Shown one piece after another: positions 51,411-61,060 of a stretch of 64,000 nt of DNA. The stretch covers positions 1 to 64,000 of the forward strand of contig JAKFVQ010000030.1 in NCBI GenBank assembly GCA_021732085.1, given 5' to 3'. Source of the DNA: Candidatus Obscuribacterales bacterium (GTDB lineage: Bacteria > Cyanobacteriota > Vampirovibrionia > Obscuribacterales > Obscuribacteraceae). The notes beneath the pieces were generated by a model. The model was not told the DNA's origin and did not search any database. It saw nothing but the letters and a program-made list of their open reading frames with translations. The position numbers and the translations under genes are program-made. How positions within the stretch are numbered: position 1 is the stretch's first letter; each line of letters begins with the position of its first letter.

Positions 51411-52607
51411 ATGGATAGCTCCAACAAAAGCGAAGAGGCAAAAGTCAGCGCCCGCCTGGGTTCGCTGCTGCTAATAAGCGGTCTGATTACCGAGAGCCAG
51501 ATGAATCAAGCCATGGAAATGGCATCGGCGCTGAATCTTCCCCTTGGGAAAGTGCTTGTCATGTTGGGCTTCATCAACGGGAATGTCCTGGTCGCGTCCG
51601 TGGAAATGCAGTCATTGCAACGGGATCGCCTGATCGAGATGGATACGCTGAAAGATGCGCTCCGCCTCGTAGCTGAGCAGGGATTGACAGCCACCGCAGC
51701 TCTTGCCAAGTGCGGCTGGTCTCCGGATGACTGTTCGCTCTTCAGCAAGCTTGGCGAGTTACTGCGAGAAGCCCGTATCGTCTCCGAGTTCCAACTGAAG
51801 AACGCTTTGGATTCAGCTTCCAAATCGCAAATTCCCCTTGGGCGAGTGCTGGTCGTAAACAAAGTTGTAAGCGAATCGGTTGTGTGGGCAGCCCTAAATG
51901 CCCAAGTTTTGCTCCGCGACAACCGCATCACGCGAGCCCAAGCAATAGCGGCACTAAGAGCCGCCCATCGCAGACATAACGCGAATTCGCCCACATCTGA
52001 TGCAAATAGAGTCGAGCCGCCGACCCGCAAGATAAAACTTGGTGACATGCTTGTTTTGAGCGGTCTACTCACCGAAGAGAAATTGCGTGAAGCACTGGAA
52101 TCATCGCTATTAAACGAAAGCCCAGTGGGTGAAGTTCTTGTTCAGAAGGGACTGCTCAGCAAGCGTGTAATGGAAGCTGCGTTGAAGATTCAGGATATGG
52201 TTACCAATGATGTGGTCGCTCCCCAAGCTGCTGGCATGATCCTCAAGTCGGTCTCAGAGAATAAAATGACGATACCACAGGCAGTGGCAGAGATCGGAGT
52301 AGATAAACTCGATCGTCGCCAAACCGTCCGCTTAGGTGAACTGTTCAAGCTATCTGGAATCCTTACGGAAGAAGACATCAAACATGCCATCAACCTGAGT
52401 GTTCTCAATACAACTCTCTTAGGAAAAATTCTTGTCACCACAGGGCAAATTGGCGAATCAACACTTCAAAATGGTCTTCGCTGCCAGTACTTATTACAAC
52501 AGAATGCAATTACTGAAGAACAAGCCGTGTTGGCGCTCAACTTCTGTCAACGCATGCATAGCAGCTTCGACGAAGCATTGAAAGAACTAGGCTACCGTAC
52601 ACCTTAA
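51411..52607 (+). CDS. Protein of four tandem MshEN/GspE-N-like modules
   Basis: The 398-residue protein consists of four tandem units of about 90-100 residues. Each opens with a near-copy of (R/K)LGxLLxxSGLxTExxxxxA and PLGxVLVxxGxI; examples are RLGSLLLISGLITESQMNQA, KLGELLREARIVSEFQLKNA, KLGDMLVLSGLLTEEKLREA and RLGELFKLSGILTEEDIKHA. Each is followed by a helical half. The pattern matches the N-terminal domain of type II secretion/type IV pilus ATPases (GspE-N/MshEN), which in MshE binds c-di-GMP. Here no ATPase is attached, so the protein may be a stand-alone receptor or scaffold. The usual Gln of the MshEN motif is not kept. AGGA precedes the ATG; single gene. Confidence 0.75.
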   Translation: MDSSNKSEEAKVSARLGSLLLISGLITESQMNQAMEMASALNLPLGKVLVMLGFINGNVLVASVEMQSLQRDRLIEMDTLKDALRLVAEQGLTATAALAKCGWSPDDCSLFSKLGELLREARIVSEFQLKNALDSASKSQIPLGRVLVVNKVVSESVVWAALNAQVLLRDNRITRAQAIAALRAAHRRHNANSPTSDANRVEPPTRKIKLGDMLVLSGLLTEEKLREALESSLLNESPVGEVLVQKGLLSKRVMEAALKIQDMVTNDVVAPQAAGMILKSVSENKMTIPQAVAEIGVDKLDRRQTVRLGELFKLSGILTEEDIKHAINLSVLNTTLLGKILVTTGQIGESTLQNGLRCQYLLQQNAITEEQAVLALNFCQRMHSSFDEALKELGYRTP

Positions 52608-52810
52608 TCTTTAGGTCTGCTGGAACAATTGGCTGCTTCCCGCTGGTACCTGGCAGCTAGACTCCATGCTCCCGAAAGCGGAAAAGCATTGCACAATGGA
52701 CATTTGAAAGTTCCTTCAAAAACTAGGAACACTAAACTCTTCAGGCCGTCGTAAAACACAGCATGCTTGTTATGGCGCCTCGATAAACTCATCCATCGGA
52801 GGAAAAGCAA

Positions 52811-53806
52811 ATGTCTTTTCTAAAAACAATTATCGGTGCAAACGCTCTCGCTCTCGCTTTCAGCTTCGCATTCATCGGCGATGCCAACGCACAATATGCC
52901 GGATCCCACTATCAAGGCGATGCGCATAATCAGCAAAGAGCTAGTTTGCAAACAAGAATAGACGTGGCTTTGAGCTCCGCACAAATCACGGCATCCCAAG
53001 CTGGCACCTTGAAAGCAGAATTGAACAAAAATCGCGACATTGAGAATACATCTATGATGGATGGATCAGTGAGCTACCGCGAAAGACAAGAAATCATTTC
53101 TGGACTAAATGGTGTAGAGTCCACATTGAGCACACTAATCGCACAAAATTCAAATTCGTATAATTTCGGCAGACAGGGATTTCCGCGTGGTTCAGGCGAC
53201 TGGCGAAACGATTGGAGCAGCAGACGAACACGGTTTGCAGATGAGGTGAACTCTTTGCGTGCCACAGCAGAAACGAAGGTTGCCACCGCAGTTAACACCA
53301 AACAGATTACCGATCCGCAGGCACTATCAGTAAGAGCAATACTTTCTACGAACGCCACAAAGCAAGCATCCTTTATGGTTGATGGCAAAATCGATTCCAC
53401 TGAAAAGGACGATTTGGTGAAGGGTATTAAGTCAGCAGAAGATGCTCTGTCTTCATTGATTTCGATCAACATCAGCAATAACAGTAACGGACCAATCTCG
53501 TTTTACGACAAGAGCTGGTGGAATCGAAGCTGGAACAGTGCACTCAATTCCAGCATGGTCGCACGCCTGAGCAAGTTATCGGAAAGAATTGAGCGCGGCA
53601 AAATGAGCGGACGACTCACCGCCAGCGAATACACAATGTTGAAAGCGGACCTGAACAAGCTCAGCACTCCAAACCAATTTGGATTCAGCGGTCGACACAA
53701 CAGATGGAATCGTTCCGCATTCGAAACAGCCGTGAACAACCTTGAATTACGTGTGCGCACGGAACTGACGGATAGAGAGAATGCTTACAGAGGCAGACTC
53801 TACTAA
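52811..53806 (+). CDS. Secreted repeat protein of unknown function
   Basis: The 331-residue product has a signal peptide (about 1-27, ending ANA). Three related helical repeats of about 65 residues follow: one with ALSSAQITASQAGTLKAEL and FMVDG/MMDGSVS-like turns, a second with AVNTKQITDPQALSVRAIL and FMVDGKID, and a more diverged third with MSGRLTASEYTMLKADL. The DGxI/VxxxE turns between helices resemble calcium-binding loops but are not canonical EF-hands. Linkers are Asn/Arg/Trp rich. GGAGG lies before the ATG, and an excellent terminator follows. Probably an abundant periplasmic or surface protein. Confidence 0.78.
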   Translation: MSFLKTIIGANALALAFSFAFIGDANAQYAGSHYQGDAHNQQRASLQTRIDVALSSAQITASQAGTLKAELNKNRDIENTSMMDGSVSYRERQEIISGLNGVESTLSTLIAQNSNSYNFGRQGFPRGSGDWRNDWSSRRTRFADEVNSLRATAETKVATAVNTKQITDPQALSVRAILSTNATKQASFMVDGKIDSTEKDDLVKGIKSAEDALSSLISINISNNSNGPISFYDKSWWNRSWNSALNSSMVARLSKLSERIERGKMSGRLTASEYTMLKADLNKLSTPNQFGFSGRHNRWNRSAFETAVNNLELRVRTELTDRENAYRGRLY

Positions 53807-53833
53807 ATTTTGGTAGACCTGATCTCGAATTCA

Positions 53834-53866
53834 GAAAAGGGCTGCATAGCGCAGCCCTTTTCTTTT
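53834..53866 (+). terminator. Rho-independent terminator of the 52811 gene
   Basis: AAAAGGGCTGC, short loop, GCAGCCCTTTTC then TTTTA: an 11-base-pair stem with a U-run, the best canonical terminator in the window. Confidence 0.9.
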
Positions 53867-53875
53867 ACAGAGAAT

Positions 53876-54044
53876 GATACCAGGTTTTAAAATGCAAAGA
53901 GCGCTACAGAAGAGTTGTAGGCCCCGCAATGAACAGATTCCGTCGCGCCATCGCGAAGGCTGGGCTAGATGCAAACAGAAGCATATCTTCGGCATGGCAG
54001 TCCATTTAGAATGGATAGCGATACCAGTTTTTAAAATACAAAAA
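53876..54044. repeat. Pair of imperfect 25-base direct repeats
   Basis: GATACCAGGTTTTAAAATGC and following bases (53876-53900), and GATACCAGTTTTTAAAATAC and following bases (54020-54044), match at 22 of 25 positions and flank about 120 bases that contain small inverted repeats such as TCCATT/AATGGA. Not linked to a recognised mobile element. Confidence 0.55.
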
Positions 54045-54140
54045 GTGACCAGAAAAAGTAGAAAAAGCTAGAAAGGACCAAGAGTGCAGCGATGATTTCT
54101 CAACGCTGCTCTCCTGGGCTTTCCAGTAGCGGTCAGATTC

Positions 54141-55373
54141 TTACGCCTTTGCCTGCAACCGGTAGTCTTGAACCAGGTAATAAACCGAGCCCAACAAACA
54201 TACAGTAGCAGCACCACAAGTAGTGGCGACCAATCCGACTTCAGACGCGACGTGCCCGAGCAGCGGACCACCAAGAGCCAGCATTCCGAAGTAAGAGAAG
54301 TTGTAGAACATCGCAGTGAATGCACCACGAATGCGATCATCCACCTCGACTTGCAGGATGGCCTGCGAGCCTGAGAACACCGCACTCATCGCAAAACCTG
54401 TCGGAATCATGAGCAGCAGCGACGTCACCATGTTCGGAGTGATGGCGAAGAGCGCCAAGCACACCGCGAACAAGATCCCCATCCACCCAATTCCATTCCG
54501 CAAGACGCTCGCGAATGAGGCATCCGCAGTTTTGTTAGCGATGATCATCGATGCGACAACAGCTCCAACCTCCGAAGCGAAGATAAGAAAACTGTTTGAC
54601 CAAGCACCGCCGGCACGCGCTGCTGTGAAAGCAGGCATGAGCTGAATGTAGACGCCGAAGAAGGTGATCATAGCCAAAAGCAGCATGACCTGCCGGCGGC
54701 GCCGATCTCCATACGCGAAGACAAATGCATCGCGCATGGTAGCTTTCTTCTCGTCTTTGAGCGCGGGCGCTGGCTTCAACTGCCAAAGTACCCACAGCTC
54801 GAGAATATAGCTCACAGCATTAGCAGCGAAACCACCAACAGGTCCAGTCAGAGCGAGGAAGAATGCACCCATGCCAGGTCCGAGCAAGCGTGTGCTGTAG
54901 AAAATCAGCGAGTCCAGAGCAAAGGCATTACCAATATGCTCAGGCTTGCCGACCAGCTGCGGCAACATTGCCATACGGGCGGACATTTCGAAGGCCACGT
55001 TGATGCCGAGCACAGCCGAGAGGACATAAACAAGCATCACGTTCAGTGAGCTGGTCCAGGTCATCAGCATGTACGCAAGTGCAATCAGAAGCGCAACAAA
55101 CTGCGTGACGAGCACGATGCGTTTGCGGTCGAAGCGATCCGACAGCCAACCACCAGGAATACTGGCAGCGATCATTGGCAGCATGTAAGCCGCCATGATA
55201 TTACCGAGAACCGCAGTCGAGCCGGTCATCTCATAAACCACCCAGGCGATCATGCTTTCTTGCATCATCGAGCCGAGCAGGGAAATGAGCGCACCGACGC
55301 AGTAGAACTGCATATTCCGGTACTGCAGAGAGACCGAGGCCTCCCTGAAGAACTTCGTCAAAGCGTTTTTCAT
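54141..55373 (-). CDS. MFS transporter (MFS_3/EntS-like)
   Basis: The 410-residue protein has 12 hydrophobic segments. The SDRFDRKRIVLVTQ loop between helices 2 and 3 is the MFS motif A region, and GGWLSDRFDRK fits well. The central loop is short. The subgroup with QESMIAWVVYEMTGSTAVLG near the start and SGSQAILQVEVDDRIRGAFTA in the second half includes EntS-like exporters of siderophores and drugs; the substrate is unknown. GGAG precedes the ATG at 55373; a longer frame to 55406 is not needed. A 16-base palindrome lies about 150 bases upstream. Confidence 0.88.
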   Translation of the reverse strand: MKNALTKFFREASVSLQYRNMQFYCVGALISLLGSMMQESMIAWVVYEMTGSTAVLGNIMAAYMLPMIAASIPGGWLSDRFDRKRIVLVTQFVALLIALAYMLMTWTSSLNVMLVYVLSAVLGINVAFEMSARMAMLPQLVGKPEHIGNAFALDSLIFYSTRLLGPGMGAFFLALTGPVGGFAANAVSYILELWVLWQLKPAPALKDEKKATMRDAFVFAYGDRRRRQVMLLLAMITFFGVYIQLMPAFTAARAGGAWSNSFLIFASEVGAVVASMIIANKTADASFASVLRNGIGWMGILFAVCLALFAITPNMVTSLLLMIPTGFAMSAVFSGSQAILQVEVDDRIRGAFTAMFYNFSYFGMLALGGPLLGHVASEVGLVATTCGAATVCLLGSVYYLVQDYRLQAKA

Positions 55374-55520
55374 CTGGTTCTCCAGAAAGTTCGTTCGATT
55401 TCGCAACTCGGAATGAGCCGCGCGGAGCGAGAACGAATATTCAAGCTATTTGGCTATTAGCCTGTTTGACTCCAAGGGAAAAAAAGTGATGTGCAAAAAC
55501 GCTATGAGATTACAGGTCCA

Positions 55521-55536
55521 GAAAACCATGGTTTTC
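55521..55536. promoter_or_regulatory. Perfect palindrome GAAAACCATGGTTTTC
   Basis: Sixteen-base perfect palindrome about 150 bases upstream of the MFS transporter start and behind the clpC terminator. Size and place suit a dimeric repressor operator, but no regulator gene is adjacent. Confidence 0.45.
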
Positions 55537-55651
55537 AAGAAGCGAAACATTTATCTTCGTTCAGATCTGGGCCAAATCTAGCGCTAACCTAGCTCAGATC
55601 AGGTCAAACGATTAAGAACACACAACACATCTGACCATCAGGATCACACCC

Positions 55652-55683
55652 AAAAAAGAAAGAGCCCCACGAGGGAGCCCTTT
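55652..55683 (-). terminator. Terminator of clpC
   Basis: On the minus strand AAAGGGCTCCC pairs with GGGGCTCTTT (ten pairs including two G-U), followed by CTTTTTTGGG. It starts about 28 bases after the clpC stop. Confidence 0.8.
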
Positions 55684-55710
55684 CTCAATTGCCACGTACA
55701 GGAATGACTT

Positions 55711-58263
55711 TTAGTTCTTCTCTGCGTCATCCTTCTTGCTATCGCCCTTGTCGCCACCGGCTGTAGCTTCAGCCTTCTCGCGCTTGCTGGCTTTAGTTTC
55801 CTTTTCAACAGGCTTGCTTTCAGCTTTATCGAAACGGACAATTTCGCCTTCGAGCGCTGTGACGATGGTGTCACCGTCCTTGAAGCGACCTTGCAGAACT
55901 TGTTCGGCAAGTGCATCTTCCAGGAAGCGTTGGATGGATCTGCGAAGAGGTCTTGCGCCGTAGGTCGGGTTGTATCCGTCCTTAGCCAGGAAGTCTTTGC
56001 ACTCGTCTGTGATAACAAGTTCCATTCCTTGCGACTTGATTCGACTTTGCAAATCTGCCGACATGATGTCGACAATCTTGCGGATCTCTTCTTTGGTGAG
56101 CTGCTGGAACACGATGATTTCATCGATTCTGTTCAAGAACTCTGGTCTGAAGGTCTTCTTCATCGAGTCCATAACCAGGTCTTTGATCTTCTTGTAGCGC
56201 TCACCTTGCTCTTGCTTGGTGTCTTGGACTTGGAAGCCGACAGCCAAGTTTGATTTGTCGATGAATTGCGCACCAACGTTGGAGGTCATGATGATGATTG
56301 CATTCTTGAAGTCAACCGTGCGTCCCTTACTGTCGGACAAGCGTCCGTCATCGAGGATTTGCAGGAGGACGTTGAACACATCCGGGTGAGCTTTTTCGAT
56401 TTCGTCAAAGAGGATAACCGAGTACGGTTTTCTTCTTACGGCTTCGGTGAGCTGACCGCCTTCCTGGTATCCGACGTATCCGGGAGGAGATCCGATCAAC
56501 TTGGAAGTTGTGTGGTGCTCCATGAATTCGGACATGTCGATACGAATCATGTTGTCTTCGGAACCGAAGAAGTATCCGGCAAGAGCTTTAGCTAGCTCGG
56601 TTTTACCAACACCAGTTGGTCCGGAGAAGATAAAGCTTCCGATTGGGCGCATCGGGTTTTTCAAACCGACACGAGCGCGGCGGATAGCTTTACAGACAGC
56701 TTCTACAGCTTGGTCTTGACCAATAACTCGTTGGTGCAAGACATCTGACATATGGAGAAGTCTTTCGGACTCGCCTTCTGTCAGTTTGAGGAGCGGAATG
56801 CCTGTCCATGTGCTCACAACGTGAGCGACTTCTTCGCCAGTGACGACCGGTTTTTCGGTCTCTTGCTTGGCTTTCCATTGTTGTTGAATTTCACGGATTT
56901 TTTCAGACAACTTCGTTTCTGATTCGCGCAAGGAAGCAGCTTTTTCAAACTCTTGGTTGCGAATTGCCATTTCTTTGTCGCGACGAACCTTTCTCAGTTC
57001 GCGCTCTACTTCTTTGCCTTCCGGTGGGAGCGAGCTGGCTCTGAGGCGAACTCGTGAACTTGCTTCGTCGATAATGTCGATAGCTTTGTCCGGCAAGAAG
57101 CGATCGGAGATGTAGCGATCGGACAACTTTGTGGATTGTTCGATTGCTTCATCAGAGATGATGAGTCTGTGGTGCTCTTCGTACTTGGGACGCAAGCCAC
57201 GCAAAATCTCGATGGTTTCGTCAACGCTAGGCGGATCGATGATGACCGGTTGGAAGCGGCGTTCCAATGCAGCGTCACGCTCGATGTGTTTGCGGTACTC
57301 ATCCATTGTGGTGGCACCAATACACTGCAGTTCTCCACGAGAGAGAGCCGGCTTCAAGATGTTAGCTGCGTCGATGGCACCTTCTGCCGCACCGGCACCG
57401 ATCAATGTGTGCAACTCATCGATGACGAGCATTACATTGCCGGCACCGCGAATTTCATCCATGATCTTTTTCAAGCGCTCTTCGAATTCACCGCGGTACT
57501 TTGTACCAGCAACCAGAAGTCCGATATCGAGCTGAACAATTTTCTTGTCCATGAGGATGTCCGGAACGTCTGCGTTAGAGATGCGAATAGCCAGACCTTC
57601 AGCGATAGCAGTTTTACCGACACCAGGCTCACCAATAAGAACTGGATTGTTCTTTGTGCGGCGACCGAGAATCTGGATGACGCGTTCGATTTCTTTTTCG
57701 CGTCCGACTACGGGGTCAAGGCGACCTTCTTGAGCTGACTGCGTTAGGTTGACGCCAAACTCATCGAGTGTTGGTGTTTTGGATCTGCCAGTTCCAGCCG
57801 ATGTGGTAGCACCAGCGGTGGCGGCTCCGCTTTCACCTAACAATCTGATTACGTGACTGCGTACCTTGGTGAGATCAACGCCCAGGTTTTCGAGCACGCG
57901 AGCTGCGACTCCCTCTCCTTCGCGAATCAAACCGAGCAACAAATGCTCTGTACCGATGTAATTGTGCCCAAGCTGTCTGGCTTCATCCCAGGATAGCTCA
58001 AGTACCCGCTTGGCTCGCGGAGTAAATGGAATTTCCACAGCTACAAAACCAGAACCGCGTCCAATGATTTTTTCCACTTCCACCCGAGCGTCTTTGAGAT
58101 TGACACCCATGGACTTCAGTGTTTTGGCAGCGATACCGGTACCTTCACCTATAAGGCCAAGCAGGATCTGTTCTGTACCCACGAAGTTGTGCCCGAGTCT
58201 TCGGGCTTCCTCTTGGGCAAGCATGATCACTTTGATTGCCTTTTCAGTAAAACGCTCAAACAT
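55711..58263 (-). CDS. clpC: ATP-dependent Clp protease ATP-binding subunit ClpC
   Basis: The 850-residue AAA+ unfoldase has two ClpN repeats (1-145), AAA1 with GEPGVGKTAIAEG (about 205) and VIDELH, a coiled middle domain with a UVR motif (about 430-465), AAA2 with GPTGVGKTELAKAL and ILFDEIEKAHPD, and a VGF tripeptide (SNLAVGFQ) expected to dock with ClpP. The C-terminal 45 residues are Lys/Glu/Asp rich. The ATG follows AGGGGAGG. ClpC with ClpP degrades misfolded or tagged proteins, and adaptors bind the N and M domains. ClpP is not in the window. Length is typical, and the layout is that of the cyanobacterial and firmicute ClpC class. Confidence 0.96.
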   Translation of the reverse strand: MFERFTEKAIKVIMLAQEEARRLGHNFVGTEQILLGLIGEGTGIAAKTLKSMGVNLKDARVEVEKIIGRGSGFVAVEIPFTPRAKRVLELSWDEARQLGHNYIGTEHLLLGLIREGEGVAARVLENLGVDLTKVRSHVIRLLGESGAATAGATTSAGTGRSKTPTLDEFGVNLTQSAQEGRLDPVVGREKEIERVIQILGRRTKNNPVLIGEPGVGKTAIAEGLAIRISNADVPDILMDKKIVQLDIGLLVAGTKYRGEFEERLKKIMDEIRGAGNVMLVIDELHTLIGAGAAEGAIDAANILKPALSRGELQCIGATTMDEYRKHIERDAALERRFQPVIIDPPSVDETIEILRGLRPKYEEHHRLIISDEAIEQSTKLSDRYISDRFLPDKAIDIIDEASSRVRLRASSLPPEGKEVERELRKVRRDKEMAIRNQEFEKAASLRESETKLSEKIREIQQQWKAKQETEKPVVTGEEVAHVVSTWTGIPLLKLTEGESERLLHMSDVLHQRVIGQDQAVEAVCKAIRRARVGLKNPMRPIGSFIFSGPTGVGKTELAKALAGYFFGSEDNMIRIDMSEFMEHHTTSKLIGSPPGYVGYQEGGQLTEAVRRKPYSVILFDEIEKAHPDVFNVLLQILDDGRLSDSKGRTVDFKNAIIIMTSNVGAQFIDKSNLAVGFQVQDTKQEQGERYKKIKDLVMDSMKKTFRPEFLNRIDEIIVFQQLTKEEIRKIVDIMSADLQSRIKSQGMELVITDECKDFLAKDGYNPTYGARPLRRSIQRFLEDALAEQVLQGRFKDGDTIVTALEGEIVRFDKAESKPVEKETKASKREKAEATAGGDKGDSKKDDAEKN

Positions 58264-58741
58264 GGCGTTTACGCCTCCCCTAGCAGTTTAATGTAATAAT
58301 TCTAACACCCGCTTGAAGAACCAATGCTCGCGGACGCCCTTTTGATGGGCATAATCCCGATTTTTAACGTCAGGACCGTTAACGTATTGATAATCATCTG
58401 ACCAGAAATTCGATCGAAAGTTCCGTCGCTCAAGGATTTTGGTGGTCTTTGCTACCGGAACAAGAAGCCCGGTTGTCAGACCTTATACCCGGTCAGCTGA
58501 TGTTTCCAAATTGTAAGCAGGAATTGCTTACAACCGCCACCGATTCCCGACAGCTACTTTGCTGATGAATAGAAGAACTTAGCTCGCCCTGCATCTTGCG
58601 CTTCAGTAGAACCGATAGAGCTGCCGGGCTTTAGAGTTCAAACCAAATCATTTAGCGGTTGAACTAATTGCTGTAGAGCCACGCTTTGATGCGCGATCCG
58701 CAACCAGGCTAGAAGCCAAAGCCGCAAAAAGCTTCAAGCGC
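58264..58741. other. Intergenic region between topA and clpC
   Basis: Contains the clpC leader with its promoter and two notable inverted repeats: TTAACG-N7-CGTTAA at 58364-58382 and TTGTAAGCA-N5-TGCTTACAA at 58511-58533. The first lies about 100 bases upstream of the clpC start and could be an operator; the second could be an operator or the 3-prime hairpin of topA. No gene seen. Confidence 0.5.
58511..58533. repeat. Inverted repeat TTGTAAGCA-N5-TGCTTACAA
   Basis: Perfect nine-base arms in the topA-clpC spacer, about 210 bases downstream of the topA stop in the sense of transcription and 250 upstream of clpC. Confidence 0.5.
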
Positions 58742-61060
58742 CTATGCGTGGGTTTCTTTGCCGTCAGCAAGTTGAGCGAAATCGCATTCCTTGCTTGAGC
58801 AAGCAATTTGGTCACCGCGCTTCAGCACCTTGTAAAGAAGGAGACTGCTGCATTTTGGACAAGCTGTCTTGCCGTTTGGCCCGCCAGAAAGAAGAGGCGG
58901 GTACCAATAAGCCATCGTGCACTTGTTCAGTCCATAGTGGCTGCAACCGTAGAACATCTTGCCTCGGCGCGATTTCTTTTCGACAATCTCTCCGCCGCAT
59001 TCCTCACGCGGACATTTGACTCCGGTAGACTTGACGATCGGACGCTGCTCAGTGCAAGTCTCAGAAGCACACGTCAAGTAATCGCCATAACGTCCATAGC
59101 GAATCAACATGGGTCCGCCGCATGTACGGCAAGCTTCTTCTGATGGACGATCCGGTGGAACCGGCAAGCCATCCTTAGTCAATTTGATTGTAGTCTTGCA
59201 CTCGGGATAGCCTGTACAACCCAGGAATTGACCGAAGCGTGATGACTTCACAGCCATCTGCAAATTGCAATTCGGACACATTTGATCAGAGAGGATGACA
59301 ATTTTGTCCATGCTCTCTTCGGCTTTCTTCAAGGTCTCGCCGAAGGGCTTATAGAAGTCCTTGAGCATGCCATGCCAATCGACTTTGTCGTCTTCGATTT
59401 GGTCAAGCTTCGCTTCCATTTCAGCAGTGAAGCCAACATCCACGATATTGCCGAAGTGGGCAACAAGCATTTCATTGACAGCTCGCCCAAGTTTGGTTGG
59501 CACCAAAGTCTTGACCACGCGTTCAACGTACTTTCTATCAATGATGGTGGCAACAGTTGCAACGTAGGTTGATGGACGGCCGATGCCGAGTTCTTCCAAA
59601 GTCTTAACCAAGCTCGCTTCGCTGAATCGCGGAGGCGGTTGTGTAAAGTGTTGCTTGGGATCCAGATCCTTCAACTTGAGCTCATCACCCTTGCTCAATT
59701 CCGGCAGGTGATCAGTTGCTTCGTTGTCTTCTTCTTCATCACGGCTATCTTTCGACTCTTTATTCAGAACAATTGTGTAACCAGGGAAAGTGACTTCCGA
59801 TGCAGATGCACGGAAGATAGCCTTTCCAGCAGTGATTTCAACAGTTCTGGTTGAGAGTTCCGCCGCTGCCATTTGGCTAGCAACAAAGCGTTCCCAAATC
59901 AATTTATAGAGTTTGAATTGATCTGGAGTCAAAAATCCTTTGATCGATTCAGGCGTGCGATTAACACTGGAGGGACGAATGGCTTCGTGAGCGTCCTGAA
60001 TACTTTTGCCTTTGCGCTCATATACCCGTGGTTTGTCCGGATAATACTTCTTGCCGTGGCGTTCGAGAATGAATTCCTTGGCTTCTTCCTGCGCTTGTTG
60101 CGAGATACGGGTCGAATCAGTTCTCATATAGGTAATGAGACCTGACGGTCCCTGTGCACCGAGCTCAACCCCTTCATAGAGCGACTGGGCAACCTGCATG
60201 GTCTTCTTAACTGTGTAACCGATCGTATTTGCAGATTCTCTCTGCAAGGTTGATGTAATAAAGGGAGCCTGCGGTTGTCGTTGGCTGTTTTTGTTGGTCA
60301 CAGAGCTAACAACAAAATCTTCCTTCTCGGTTGCATCGATGATCTTCTTGATCTGCTTTTGAGATTCAATAATAGTCGTGCCGGCACCGGACTTATCTGA
60401 TGCAGCAATGATCCGCTTTCCATCATACTTGACCAAGTTGGCACCAAAGGTTTGTTTGGCTCGAGACTTCGAGAATTCACCACGCAAGGACCAATATTCC
60501 TTAGGCTCAAAGCGTTCGATTTCTTCTTCACGCTCGCAGATTATGCGCACGGCAACGCTTTGTACACGTCCAGCGGAGCGTCCATTGACCTTTCTCCACA
60601 ACAACGGACTTATCTTGTAGCCCACCAATCTGTCGAGTAGACGTCGTGCTTGCTGTGCATCAACAAGACGCGCATCAATTTGGCGCGGCTTCTTCATTGC
60701 AGCAAGAACCGCATCCTTTGTGATTTCGTTGAACTCTACTCTGTGCAATTTCTTCGGAGAAATATCAAGAATCTCCGACAAATGCCATGCGATTGCTTCC
60801 CCTTCACGGTCAGGGTCAGGCGCCAGGTAAACTTTGTCTGCCTTCTCAGCGGCTTCGCGTAGTTCTTTGACTACAGGCTCTTTGTCACGCAGGATTTCGT
60901 ATTGTGGTTCAAAGTTCTTTCGAACGTTGACGCCGAGTTTGTTCTTCGGCAGATCACGTACGTGACCGATGCTGGCTTTGACTTGGAAGTCTGTACCAAG
61001 GATTTTGCTAATCGTCTTAGCTTTTGCAGGAGACTCTACTATTACAAGTGATTTGGCCAT
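58742..61060 (-). CDS. topA: DNA topoisomerase I
   Basis: The 772-residue type IA topoisomerase relaxes negative supercoils. It has the Toprim start SLVIVESPAKAKTISKIL, DPDREGEAIAWHL, the active-site Tyr in LITYMRTDSTRIS, and GRPSTYVATV. Four C-terminal zinc ribbons (Cys4) follow: CPNC, CRTCG, CPREECGG and CPKC, each with a closing Cys pair. Several bacterial enzymes carry three to four such ribbons, so length and layout are normal. No clear Shine-Dalgarno site is visible before the ATG. Confidence 0.96.
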   Translation of the reverse strand: MAKSLVIVESPAKAKTISKILGTDFQVKASIGHVRDLPKNKLGVNVRKNFEPQYEILRDKEPVVKELREAAEKADKVYLAPDPDREGEAIAWHLSEILDISPKKLHRVEFNEITKDAVLAAMKKPRQIDARLVDAQQARRLLDRLVGYKISPLLWRKVNGRSAGRVQSVAVRIICEREEEIERFEPKEYWSLRGEFSKSRAKQTFGANLVKYDGKRIIAASDKSGAGTTIIESQKQIKKIIDATEKEDFVVSSVTNKNSQRQPQAPFITSTLQRESANTIGYTVKKTMQVAQSLYEGVELGAQGPSGLITYMRTDSTRISQQAQEEAKEFILERHGKKYYPDKPRVYERKGKSIQDAHEAIRPSSVNRTPESIKGFLTPDQFKLYKLIWERFVASQMAAAELSTRTVEITAGKAIFRASASEVTFPGYTIVLNKESKDSRDEEEDNEATDHLPELSKGDELKLKDLDPKQHFTQPPPRFSEASLVKTLEELGIGRPSTYVATVATIIDRKYVERVVKTLVPTKLGRAVNEMLVAHFGNIVDVGFTAEMEAKLDQIEDDKVDWHGMLKDFYKPFGETLKKAEESMDKIVILSDQMCPNCNLQMAVKSSRFGQFLGCTGYPECKTTIKLTKDGLPVPPDRPSEEACRTCGGPMLIRYGRYGDYLTCASETCTEQRPIVKSTGVKCPREECGGEIVEKKSRRGKMFYGCSHYGLNKCTMAYWYPPLLSGGPNGKTACPKCSSLLLYKVLKRGDQIACSSKECDFAQLADGKETHA

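Noticed and set aside
57131..57738. Plus-strand frames of 134 and 200 codons opposite clpC
   Set aside because: Shadows of the ClpC reading frame, which carries complete AAA+ motifs.
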